Part shown: piece by piece, positions 36,641 to 47,422 of the stretch
Numbering within the stretch: position 1 is the stretch's first letter
Layout: each line of letters starts with the position of its first letter
Source of the DNA: Laccaria trichodermophora
Taxonomy: Eukaryota; Basidiomycota; Agaricomycetes; Agaricales; Hydnangiaceae
Assembly (NCBI GenBank): GCA_018417955.1
Contig: JACTVC010000019.1
Span: forward strand, 372,001 to 436,000
Length of the DNA stretch: 64,000 bases
Reading direction: 5' to 3'
Position numbers and translations under genes: made by a program
The notes under the pieces: model-generated
Seen by the model: only the letters and a program-made list of their open reading frames with translations
Database searches by the model: none
What the model was told of the DNA's origin: nothing

Positions 36641-37890
36641 AAAATTTGGTATAAGAGCATTCTCCTCATCAACAACAACTACCTTGTGTGTACAATGCTG
36701 AGGGTGATCAGGTAGAAACTCTTGACTATCAGGTTCATCATCATAAAAATTTTCATAGTTGTTAAGTTCATCATCAGAATCTTCACCAAGCAATTCATCT
36801 ATTGATTCATCTCCTATATCACATGTAGTTGCTCCACCACCCAAGAAATTGAGTTCATCTTCTCCTTCAGTAACTGATTCATCATCAGATTCAACTTCAT
36901 TTTCATTTTTGTCATAGTGAGCATCGAATTCCTGCTGCTCTTCTTTTGTGCGTTTCTCTTTTTTTGCTTTTCTTATCCAGTCATATAAAGACATCTTCTC
37001 ATAAGCAACAGGACGGTAAATATAATCATAAACATTTGACAATCCAATGTACATTCCCTCATATTTCTGCAGTACTACCTTCTCTGGCATTTCTTTCTCC
37101 TCAGAAACAGCTGAATTTGATGTGTCATTTTCTGTTGTCATCATCCAGGGATTTCAAGCCTCTCTTACAAAATTTTTCCAATAGAAAAGAGTGAACTTGT
37201 GACTTGTATAATGGTCAGGGTTTCCAAGAAGATAGAGAGAAGCCATGGGACTTCCTATTTCCATCCTAGCAGTTAATGCATTCACCATTTTTGTCATCAG
37301 TTGACGAGCAGTATTTTGCCTGTCATCATTTCCTCCAATCATTTCAGAGTTTCTGTTAAACACTTGACGAATGGCATCAAAAGCCGTATATGAATTTAAG
37401 CCAGTTTTTGTTACATACTCAGTGATATATTTAACAACCACCTTTATTGCTGTACCTGACATCAGGCTAGTAGTATCTGTGTTGCAGCGAAGAAGATATG
37501 TTAGCTCAGGGGTGAATGTATTGAGCCACATTTCACCCTTCTTTATTTTCAATGCACCACTCAGCGGATCAACCATTGTCTCTTCTACAATCTCACGTGG
37601 AAAGCGTGCCTTACATTGGCCTTGTGCATTTAGACAACCTTTCCGCTTCACTTTTGTAGGGTCTTCCCCATCTATCTCAGGTTTGCGGCACCCATGATGA
37701 TTTGATCTAGACAAAATATCATCCGTTGTTGCATGAAAATTACCCCACCATACTTTAAGATTAGTGCATCTTAAACATTTGTTGCATCCTCTATTCTTGC
37801 AGAGAGGAGGTGGAGGTATAGGCATAGTATGGGTTGGATCTTTGTATTCTGGATTGTTTTTCTGAGCATCTTGACATTGAGCTCGAATAT
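36641..37890 (-). pseudogene. Outer Helitron gene, Helitron_like_N part
   Basis: The minus frame from about 37890 encodes RNIRAQCQDAQ, a cysteine-rich stretch (CKNRGCNKCLRC) and the Helitron N-terminal helicase-associated region (KARFPREIVEE, YLLRCNTDTT, VVKYITEYVTKTGL). A TGA at 37154-37156 falls where EARNPW would be expected (CGA to TGA). The frame then continues through YEGMYIGLSNVYDYIYRP and an acidic stretch to IPNF, where the 1.85-kb element inserts. Upstream, homology stops at 37890 against a hairpin-bearing repeat end, so the DUF6570 part is missing. In Helitrons this domain lies between the N-terminal part and the PIF1 helicase. Confidence 0.75.
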
Positions 37891-38381
37891 TACGAGTCCT
37901 CTGAGTTTACGAAGAGACTCGTTTATTACCCTGTATCTCAAGGATTTTTTCAGCGTTCTAACGCAGAATTTAGCCTTTCTCCCACGAAAATTGATGGCTT
38001 CCCACAGTCAGGGATTTTGAAGACTTTGTCCAGGGTTTGTAGTCTTCTGTTAGCATTTTTTGTAGTCAACACTACAATGTATTACTGACTGTGTGAACTG
38101 TCTGGTGATGGCGCGGATTCTTGCTCAAAATGGTCATCACCGGTTAAAGGCACGTTATATAGCCGACACAAGTCATATCGTTTTGAATGGGCATCTATAT
38201 CAACATCGACAAGGACGGTGATGGTCCTCATTTCCCATGACTGATTCTTCCTTCATTATATATACTAAATGCTTTTATAATCATTTCATCTGGCACCCAT
38301 GGGATATGAACTTTGACCCACTGACCAAATACACAACAATGCAACCTGTGGGCCGATCAAGTTGACAAGGCATTTTGCATG
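37886..38381 (+). repeat. Fragment beginning with the conserved-loop hairpin; rest unassigned
   Basis: 37892-37922 forms a hairpin: ACGAGT, bulged C, CTCT, loop GAGTTTACGA, AGAG, ACTCGT. It has the same loop and bulge as the terminus of the 1.17-kb repeats. It marks the 5' break of the Helitron gene. The following 460 bp contain no recognisable gene. Confidence 0.5.
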
Positions 38382-39543
38382 TTATGAGTCCTTACGAGTT
38401 TACGAGTAAGACTCATTCTTTATCAACTGAGGACTTAGGCAAAATTTTCATTCATTGATTGATTGATTCATTGATTTACCTTTCATCACCGCAGGAACTT
38501 TTTCCCTTAAACAAAAAAGCAGCCATAAAATTGGGGAAAATAACTAGAAAATTGGGAAAAAATATGTAAAAAATCAGAATATTGCTTAGTAAGTTGGGGA
38601 GGCTGTGTTCAGGGTTCAGGGTCAATATCTAAATATAGAAACAAGCTAAAAGTTGCCAGAAAATCAGAAAAAATACCCAAAAATCAAGAGGGATCTTCTC
38701 TGTTGCCATGGTGTTGAAGGGGCTGTGTTCAGGGTTCAGGGTCCATATCTAAATATAGAACAAAGTAAGGAAAATGGCTAGCAAATTTTAAAAAAATGAG
38801 TAAAAAATCAAAATGATACTTTTTTCTGGCTATAAGGTATGAGGGGGCTATGTCCAGTGTTCAGGGTCCATATCCAAATATGAAAAATCAAGACACCTAT
38901 GTAAAAATAGTATCATATTATGCAATGTGACTATATCATCAGACCAGCCTTCTTGCACTTTGAGATATTGGTCAAAAATGCATGACAATTTCCAAAAAGT
39001 GTCCAATTTTTTCAGTATTTTGTGTTTTTCTCAATGAGGAATGGTCTGCATGACATTATTTATATATATTTGTAAAGGTAAGGAAAGGGGCTACAATTTT
39101 TGTTAATGGAGCTAAGTGAGAGGCTGTGTTTCTGATACCGTGGGAATTTTAACCCAAAATGGAAAATTATCACAGATATATAGAGCATGCTATTATAGGT
39201 CACAAAATATAATTAACAAGATATATGCAAACAGGACTGTGGGAATATTTTACCATAAACAGAAAAATAGTTATAAATTTGGGAAAATTTGCTATAAAAT
39301 CAAAAAAAAAAAGAAAGGAAAAATAAGAATAGTACACATTGTTGCTATGATATTGATGGCTAGACTCAGGGCTCAGGGTCCATTTGCAAATATAGAAGAA
39401 AACTCAGAAAATCAGAAAGTGATTACATGTTATTGCAGCTGATGGGATGTCAGAAGGGTGGTCACATGACCAATTTCCGAAATCAAATTTAGAGTCCACA
39501 GGAAGGACTCATACATGCCATGCAAAGCACTGGCCCACACCCA
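38382..39543 (+). mobile_element. 1.17-kb hairpin repeat, copy L
   Basis: One end is the hairpin 38384-38416 (ATGAGT, bulged C, CTTAC, loop GAGTTTACGA, GTAAG, ACTCAT). The other end is GGCCCACACCCA at 39543, preceded by a GAGTCC/GGACTC stem. The interior has three or four ~110-bp tandem units (phrase GTTCAGGGTCCATATC). Flanks are CATG (38378-38381) and CAAG (39544-39547). It is an inverted copy of 50207-51384. No inverted termini or coding capacity. Confidence 0.65.
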
Positions 39544-39755
39544 CAAGTTCCTATGTCAAGTGTGTTATGGGTGGTATCAGATGTGAGCATGAATGTGATA
39601 TCCAAAGAACCCCAAGAAGAAGGTAAATGAATGACAGTATATTGCCAAAACCTTGCAGAAGGTTTCAGCAGTTCCTATCGTCACGTATTGTTGTTTGGCA
39701 ATGACATTGATCACAAATATTTATAGTTGTACATCAGATTTTTTAAATGCCTCTC

Positions 39756-39886
39756 GTGCCTTGAAATGACGCATTGATCGGGAAGTGAATGTACATCATT
39801 GTTTGTGCCTTTCCTTGCTTCTTGTGCCTTCCGATGATGCACATTCACTTCCCGATCACATTGATGGGAAGTGAATGTGCGTCATT
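39756..39886. repeat. Miniature hairpin element (complete copy 39833-39886, half copy 39756-39801)
   Basis: GTGCCTT (39824-39830) is followed by a 21-nt stem with two mismatches around the loop GATCACATTGAT. The partial copy at 39756 has the GTGCCTT and GATCGGGAAGTGAATG parts only. A related hairpin with a reverse-complementary loop is at 54294-54364. Confidence 0.6.
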
Positions 39887-40097
39887 GTTTTGGGTGGTGG
39901 GGTATATGCCATCAAAGCTTGGGGAAATTTCTCCAATTATAGATGCCACGTGTGAGCTTGATACCAATGTTATTGATGCTTGTTTATCAGCAGCATGCAA
40001 GGTTTGAAATCACGCAAATTGGCTGCAGGCTGTTTTGTTCATCAAAACATGGATCATCATATCAACAATGCACGGCGTAAGTTATTATCGCCCTATT

Positions 40098-41661
40098 TCA
40101 GTCCAGATGCATCCTGCTCAACTTCTCCCTGGTGTTATGCACCTCATCCTCTTCGTATCCAATCTTCCGCTTTAGAGACTGGCTGGCTCGACGCGGTTCA
40201 GCGCCTCGGCTCATGCGACGCGCAATACTTGCGTTCTGTTTCTCATAAGTGTTGTTTTGCGTAGGATAATCTGGGGAGGCAGGCTTACTCGTAGTGGACT
40301 GCAATCTAATAGTGATGGCTCGAAGCACCACCAGTACCTTGTATTTTTTCTGCTTAAGCGGTATGGCAACAAACGATACCTGCGCTTCCACAATGTCTCC
40401 TGTTCGTATCTTCATTGGGTTGATTTCGTAGTATCTGCAATCTATTGGTTGAATGTATAATTGTTTTATAACTCTATTACTTACCGTATAACACTATCGG
40501 ATCCTTGTTGCGCTTCATAGTATTCAACCTTGTTTTCTTGGAGGTGAACGAATTCGTTGGACAATGCATCAGTAAGTATATTGTCGGGGTCGATTTCAGT
40601 GCCGAAGGAAATAGGAGTGTCACCGTTTATGTCACGCCGGTCAGTGAAATAGCGGTTGCCCATATCCAACGCTTCAAATGTTTCGTAGTAACTGGGAACC
40701 CACTCTTCCATGGTGTTGTGGGGTAGCGATCTCTCAAAAACATGCTGTATGTCATAAATGTTTTCAATCATGGCAGAAAATTTCATCGCCCCAAGTCCTG
40801 TCAAGGCTAACGATTGCTTGATATATCTTCGCTGCTTTGGCTCACTATGTTATGAGGCTTAAACTTGTTTGGGCATCTGAGCTTAGGATATGCTTACATT
40901 TTAAACGGCCGTTTGACCGGTGGGAGGCTTGAACCACAAATGATACCCTGAATGCGCAGTACGACTTCTTCTCGGTTGTTGTCATCGATGTTGGTCTTTG
41001 TGAGCTTCAAGCATCTTGGTCTTTCTACCTCTTCTACCGAGCAGAACTCTGACATTCCATTCTCCTGTTATTTCAGTACATCTTGAGTCATCTATAATGC
41101 TATATTATTGCTCACCGTATTGAAATATGCCAGTTGTACAACTCCTGGGCCCTTGGTTGTTCTAGCATCGATGACAGCCTCAAGTAGATTACCTGTTATA
41201 TAAAATTAGCGATTCTACATGTCCAGTTTAGGAGGGTACTTGCGTGCTTCTATCTTGTTGTAAAATGAATCCATCATGGTGAACGATGCAATGCAACTTG
41301 TAAAGCGCTTTGGCTACTGAAGTTGGGGTGAGTACAATCCTCTCCGACAATTTCGGCAAACTTACCGACAGATCTGTAGTAGTCGATGAGCTCTGACAGT
41401 GCAATGCAATAGAGGGTGCGATAGTGTCGGATTTTCTGGCTATAATATTTTCCGGCATTTTTTTGAATTTCCCTGTGGCGTTGTTTTATTTGTCGATCTT
41501 TCCTCACAGCCATCATTTGAACCCTGTTGGAACATGGAGATGCTGTCACCGTCAGAACATGAAGATGCTGCCCCAGAGTAGGTAATTAGCTTGGACCACA
41601 TTATTATGGAATATAGCACTTTTACCTGATAAATTATGCAGCGTATACCTACCTTCTTCAC
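40098..41661 (-). CDS. Multi-exon gene of unknown function
   Basis: Exon pieces on the minus strand fit together: around 41549-41300 (KYYSQKIRHYRTLYCIALSE, IDYYRSVGKFAEIVG), a piece around 41070-40905 (EEVERPRCLKLTKTN, RIQGIICGSSLPPVKRPFK) ending at a GTAAGC donor, 40830-40481 (LGAMKFSAMIENIYDIQHVF, MGNRYFTDRRDINGDTP), and 40430-40098 (RTGDIVEAQVSFVAIPLKQK, then a basic tail). GT-AG introns fit and no internal stop was seen, so the gene looks intact. The first exon is uncertain and overlaps a tandem duplication (41471-42200). The family seems common in agaricomycetes but I know no function. The closing part resembles a small beta-rich domain (inference). Confidence 0.5.
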
Positions 41662-42200
41662 ACTCCTCCGGTTCTATATCTGTTAGTTGAAGTTGGTTTG
41701 AAACCCTTAACTAGTCCTAGGAATGTCTAATGCAGCTGCCCTTGTGGCGTCAGTTTCCTTGAAGCAGGGTTGTCCTTCTGAATTGACATCAGGGTGTTTG
41801 GTATGTTGAATCCAAGTTGAGTATCGTTGCCCCGGTGGCGTTATTTTCCTTCTCGATCTTTCCTCACAGCTGTCATTGAACCCTGTTGGAACATGGAGAC
41901 GCTGTCCCTGTCAGAACATGAAGACGCTGCCCCAGGATAGGTAATTAGCTTGGACCACATTATTATGGAATACTGCACTTTTACCAGATAAATTATGCAG
42001 CGTACACCTACCTTCTTCACACTCCTCTGGTTCCATATCTGTTATGTAGTTGAAGTTGGTTCGAAACCCTTAACTAGTCTTAGGAACGTCTAATGCAGCT
42101 ACCCTTGTGGCATCAGTTTCCTTTAAGCAGGGTTGTCCTTCTCAATTGACATCAGGGTGTTTGGTATGTTGAATCCAAGTTGAGCATTGTCGCCACGGCG
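41471..42200. repeat. Tandem duplication of a ~360-bp segment
   Basis: 41471-41830 and 41831-42200 align along their length, including GAACCCTGTTGGAACATGGA, TTAGCTTGGACCACATTATT and CATCAGGGTGTTTGGTATGT. They differ by point changes and a few indels. The unit holds the apparent 5' exon of the minus-strand gene at 40098-41661, so the promoter/5' end is duplicated. Confidence 0.85.
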
Positions 42201-42360
42201 GCATTGAAAAAAAAAAAATCCCTTGATAGATTGCTTCTGCACTAAATATTAGGAAATAGCGAGTAAAATTGTTCAGTCGGGGAAGGACAGACTGACCGTT
42301 CTTTTCTGCCGTCGTTCATATCAACTATCAAAGTTCACGTTCTACTTTGTTGCTTCACCA

Positions 42361-44056
42361 TGAGCCTCCGTCATCAACAGTCAGGTTTGCATTCCATTTC
42401 GAATTTCTTCCATATTTTTGACGTGATGCACTTAGGACTGTACACAGAGACCAGACTGCCAGCTGTCCCTTTGAATCGACCATCCTTCAGAGGTATTGGT
42501 TGAACTTTTTGTCACATCGGGTATTGGACTCACATAGGATTATCTCCCCAGAACTTGAATCACAGACGTCCTCTCCAACCATCTCCTCGCCTTCTGTATC
42601 TGATCATGGTTCACCAACCGTGTTGGGTATGTCAATTTGCCCCTTCATCAACCATTAGATGTTGAATTCTTGTTATCACATAGTGTCCATGCCCTTGTTC
42701 CGAGATGGGCCTGCCCTTCGTACACTTTTCAGCAATGCAGTCGCGAGAGGCCGAGAGTCGCATTCTTCATCTGAAGCAATGATAACGGATCCAAAGTTGG
42801 GTCTCTGGCAAATCACGTCTGAGAAACTCCTAGAGATCGGTCAGATGACCCCGAGCGCTTCCATGAAATCCAGTCTCATGTCCGTGAGTTGGCAGATGTT
42901 TATCGTTTGAAAACTAGTATGTCGCACTTGTCATTGTCGCTTGTTATTGTTCTGACCGATCATAGTTCCCCAAAATGCGTCTTATGAGTATCCCACGAAC
43001 ATTCTTCTTCATCTGCCACAAGATATCCAGAAGATTATTTATGACAACTTGGCCCTTCCGGCATTGCTCTGGTTGTCGAAGTGCTGCCGTTATTTCTGTC
43101 ATGCAGTCAATGCATATACTATGGCACGAATTGAGCGCATTCTGACCTCATTTTCCATCAATCCACACAAGCTTCTGGAAGGCATGGAAGTTTCAGGTGC
43201 ATTCATTGGAGGGTCTGTCGCCCTTCTTGCCGTGCTTGCCAATGTCGATGGTTTTGCTCCATATGATCTTGACCTTTATGTACCTGAAGCTCATGCAGAT
43301 ACCTTCACCCGGCGTATTTTATCAGGTTTCAAATCTGTTGGTGGTCACTCGCCAGTCTACCATCTGAATTCCGCTATCGCTCACGTTGAATGGTACACCT
43401 CCAATTTCCATCCCCTCATTCGTGTCAACGTCATCGCAACCAAGTCCGCATCCCCCTTGGAGGCTCTATTCCATTCTGGCACATCCATTACTATGAACGC
43501 TATAACTGGCCAAGGAATTTTCACAGCATACGCTGATCTGACACCCAGGAGAATCAGCTTGCTACCATCTGGTTTATCCCTACCCACCGCCAAAATCTAT
43601 AATGCTGTTAGAAGCAGATCAGTTTTGCCTCACAGTGAGGCATATACCATCCTCGCTAACTTCGGTATTTCGGTACCAGTTCCAGCATTGCCTCGGGAGT
43701 TGTTGGAGCTTCTTGTCAAAAAGTATAAGGCGAGAGTCGGTGTTACCTTTGTTCGGGAGTTAACATCCATCAAGGACCACATCTGTGGTGAGGATCGGTC
43801 TTGCAGCTTTACCCTGCGAACTTCTGCTGATCCCGGATGCGCCTTCTTTCTGTTCAGACCATTTTCGCCCCTTCCTACTTTGTCGCCAACCATGACCGTC
43901 ACTCCCGTCATGCCTGAAGTGGCAGAAAATCCAATCCGCTGGAGTGTCGTTACCCCAATGCTCATTTCATGGTGTCTTGGTGGTTGTAAATGTGCTGGTA
44001 ATGGCATTAGGCTCCTGAGGGTGGTGTCCAGCGTTCCCACCAATTACGTATCATAG
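42361..44056 (+). CDS. F-box-like plus nucleotidyltransferase-fold-like protein
   Basis: ATG at 42361 followed by short exons with clear introns (for example about 42386-42436 and the GTATGTC-to-TAG intron before 42969). The main exon encodes ILLHLPQDIQKIIYDNLALP with WLSKCCRYFCHAV, like a fungal F-box, then SGAFIGGSVALLAVL and APYDLDLYVPE. A GGS motif followed by D-x-D is the signature of polymerase-beta-type nucleotidyltransferases. The rest is unassigned. F-box proteins normally recruit substrates to SCF ubiquitin ligases; a nucleotidyltransferase role is only suggested by the motif. The last ~60 residues may be in an altered frame. No internal stop seen in the main exon. Confidence 0.45.
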
Positions 44057-44463
44057 ATGGCATGCTCTTCTTTGTTTATGAATATTTTAATTGAATGGGC
44101 TTGTGCAAAGTTAACAAAGTTGTGTTCATAACGAAATGCTGCGAGCGCTATCATTGCAGGCACTTGTGGGGTACAAATGGGGTGCAATTCATCTGCTACC
44201 CTTGTTTTTTTTACACCCCTTCTGATGTCTGAAACCGTTTTAGGCTCGATCAACTGCAGATTCTACGCTTCCCTCGGGAATTCTCTCATTGCAGGGTCTA
44301 ACACCTCTAGCATTTTCAACGAAATACAGGGTTTCCAGGTCCAACCTCCTTGATTCCCCTCTCCGTTTCAGTTCTATCGTTTTTGTGTAAATTAAATTTT
44401 GTGTCCTATAAAAAAAGGATTGTTTCTCACTTCTGCTTTTCAATCTTCGCTTCGACAAAGATC

Positions 44464-47038
44464 ATGGTTTCCACTCGTCGCAAGAAGGCTGCAATTTCTG
44501 CTGAGTTTATCGAAGACTCGGATGAGTCCGACGGGAACGAGACTTATCAGGAGGAAGAGTACGTTTCTTCACACTTTTCTTGTTTGCAGTCACTTACCCA
44601 CTGAACTCTATTCAAGTTCATCGGATGAGTGTGGTGGAGAGGATGATGACGAGGAGGAGGAGGAGGAGGCAGAGTCAGTCGCTCTTTTCTTCCAACATTT
44701 GCCTTATCTAACTTCGCTTTCTGTTTAGAATGAGTGAGCCGGAGATTGTAGAGGTGCCAACAACCCCACGTAAACGTGGGAGACCTCGCAAGGCCCCTGC
44801 CGCTATGCCTACCCCCGCAAAGTTTGTTATTTGCATCTATATTATCAAAAATCTAACTGTTGTGCGCAGAGGGAAAAAGCGACTGATTGACGAGGTCACG
44901 GCTTCTGATTCGGATGGACCTTTCATCGCAAGGTATGTTAGTATGACATTATCTCCTTATATTTATGGCTCACCTCAAAATCTCCAGTCCCATTCACGAC
45001 AGTCCAAAGAAGCCCCGTGTAGCTCCCTCCGCGACTAAGAAGCCTCCCACCACGCCATTGAAAGCAACCCCAGCGAAGGCAGCAACTAAGGCAGCTTCTC
45101 CCACTAAGCTCAAGACCACTCCAGCGGTGAATAACAAGTCAACCTCTCCCAGCAAGGCGGCTTCAGCTAAGAAGAGTAAAGTGTATGTCAACCTTTGCCC
45201 GCTCAATCTCCTATATAGAATTGTTGATTGTATCATTACTCTAGCGCTGCCATCAACGAAGATGATGACGAACTAGAACAGGAATCCGTGGACAGCGACG
45301 ATCCAAGGTATTTTCGTATATTCATTCCAAGGCTATCTTATGGAAACATATGTTATGGGGTTTAGTGAACTTGGAAACGAATCACCAACGCCCACAGGAA
45401 AAAAGTATGTCACCTTTCCTTTTTTCTTTAATTTGAACGCCAATTAAACCCTTCACTTTAGAAATAAGACCCGGCAACTTGTCTTTGATTCCTCAGTGTA
45501 CACTTGACTTATTTCATGAAGTAGAAGGTGATTGTCTCCAATTTTGTTCCAGGTTGAAGGCGAAAGGGAGCGTCCAAGCATACAAGAAGAAGAAAGATGC
45601 TCAAGATGTTTTCCATAACGATGCCACAATGTCCGACAATGAGATCACGTTCGTGCTCTGTCTGAGTTTATTCTCTCTCATCCATGTTGACCCAATATCA
45701 GTGAAAAAAAGGTTGTTTTTTTAGAAGATGTTGACCGATCCGCCTGCTAGGCAATTATTTCAACTTCTTTTACTTGAATTTACTCTGATTCTCAACCCTA
45801 GTTATCCCAAGCTGTCGAAGTGTCATGTATCTGCTCCAGATCTTGTTGACCCTCTTCTTGAAAGTTCCTACAAGAAGCTGACCAAGTTGCCTGGGCAAGT
45901 CAATTGGCATTGACGTGTCGTCATACATCTTACTTTGAATCTAGCGGCCTGAAGTTTATCTCCTGGAAAGGAGATGCCGACAAAGAAGATGAGGATGGAA
46001 ATGGGATGATACTCTTCTCAAGTATTAAAACCGTCCATCCCGACATTGATTTGAAGTATATCCTCTTTTCTTTTTTCATAAACGGTATACTTATACTTAG
46101 TTTTGCAGGTATGTCAAAGGGCTGGTGACCTTTGAGAAAGACTATAGTCTGAACATTATCAACCTTTCTCGTATCGATCCATCGCTTCTTGTCAGTAAGA
46201 AGACACCTGGTCAAACAAAAGGGGGGCCTATGGTGTTTATACGAGATCGCAAGACCCCTGCCTTGTGCGTAACGCTTGGAATCATTGCCGATGACCAGAC
46301 AGCTTCACCTCGTCAACGTTACGGTGGAGATAAAGAGGTCAAGTTCATTACTGCAAAGCTTCTCGCATATGAGTATGAGAGAATGGTCGCCGTCCTTTGC
46401 ATGATTCATGGAAAAGAGTCTGTTAGGGTACAGCTTGCCGATAGCACCCTAACCTTTTCCACATGTTCTGCAGGTAAGTATTTCTTGACTTTCTTGTATG
46501 TGTTACTTCTTATCATTTCTACCAGAGGTGAACTCCGGTTCTTCTCCTGTCAAAGGATTTGCAACTGTTCGCAGCCGTGCAACTATGACCAACAATACTC
46601 CAGATCGTAAGTACCGCTACTCGTCGTTAGGCCCGCGTGACTCGAGTAAGAAAATCGCTCCAATCTTTTAGTTTCCGCCGATAACTGATGGCTTATAGTC
46701 CCCATTTTGGATGCTCAAACCAAACACATAAAAATGCCCTCTGGCCTGGGTTCGGTTGAAAAAGACCTCCCATTGTTTGGTCGTCAAGTCCCCACTGGTT
46801 CCATCGCACTCATTGGATATACGGTTGGGTCCTATAACTCTAAGGCAAATCCTAAAGACATATCTCTATCCATGAACGTGCTATGGGTTGCCGTACTGGC
46901 AGCTAGCGAAGACACTTTGCAAGTCTCACATCATCTTTCTGTTATATTCGTCCTCATCATTGCATTTCAGGTAGCCCTACACTTCTCAGTCTCTTTTATG
47001 ATGATCCGGTCTTTAGGATGATGGAAGCCATGGAGTAA
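44464..47038 (+). CDS. AT-hook protein with many short exons
   Basis: ATG at 44464 (MVSTRRKKAAISAEFIED). About a dozen exons separated by GT-AG introns of about 50-60 bp run to TAA 47036-47038. The N-terminal half is acidic and Ser/Lys/Pro-rich with a classic AT-hook (RKRGRPRKAP near 44775), then PTTPLKATPAKAATKAASPT-type repeats. The C-terminal half is better folded in composition (GLKFISWKGDADKEDEDGNG, GPMVFIRDRKTPALCVTLG, FGRQVPTGSIALIGYTVGSY). AT-hooks bind the minor groove of A/T-rich DNA, so a chromatin or transposon-associated role is plausible. No transposase motifs were seen. 47039-47422, between the convergent stops, has no gene. Confidence 0.55.
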
Positions 47039-47422
47039 TTTTGGTTTTTTTGACTTATGCGATATTCAACTATGGCCAGTTTACGTCCCCCCTCCCATAT
47101 ACAACTTTATCGCACGCTCTGGTACTCAACTACCATACATATTCCTATACCTTCTCTTATGTTCTGCCAACAATTGACTCAATAAATGGTCGCTGTTCAA
47201 TTGTATTCAACATCGCTCTCCTTGTTTGCCAAAACTTGGCAGAGTTGAAGCTTATGTCCATTCCATCGGCTCAGCCTAGTGAGTTAACAAATCATTATCT
47301 TCCCCAAGTCAGACGCTGTGATGAACTTTGTTTGATTTGTTAACCGCTCAACACTTGCTTGAAAAACAGGTGTTGGACTAGTTGTTTTTGTTATATACAT
47401 AGAAGTAAAACTGTTTGATAAT

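Noticed and set aside
43049..44056. Treating 43049 as the start of the F-box-like gene
   Set aside because: Coding sequence with splice signals continues upstream (PQNASYEYPTNILLHLPQD and earlier exons to 42361), so 43049 is an alternative start codon inside an exon.
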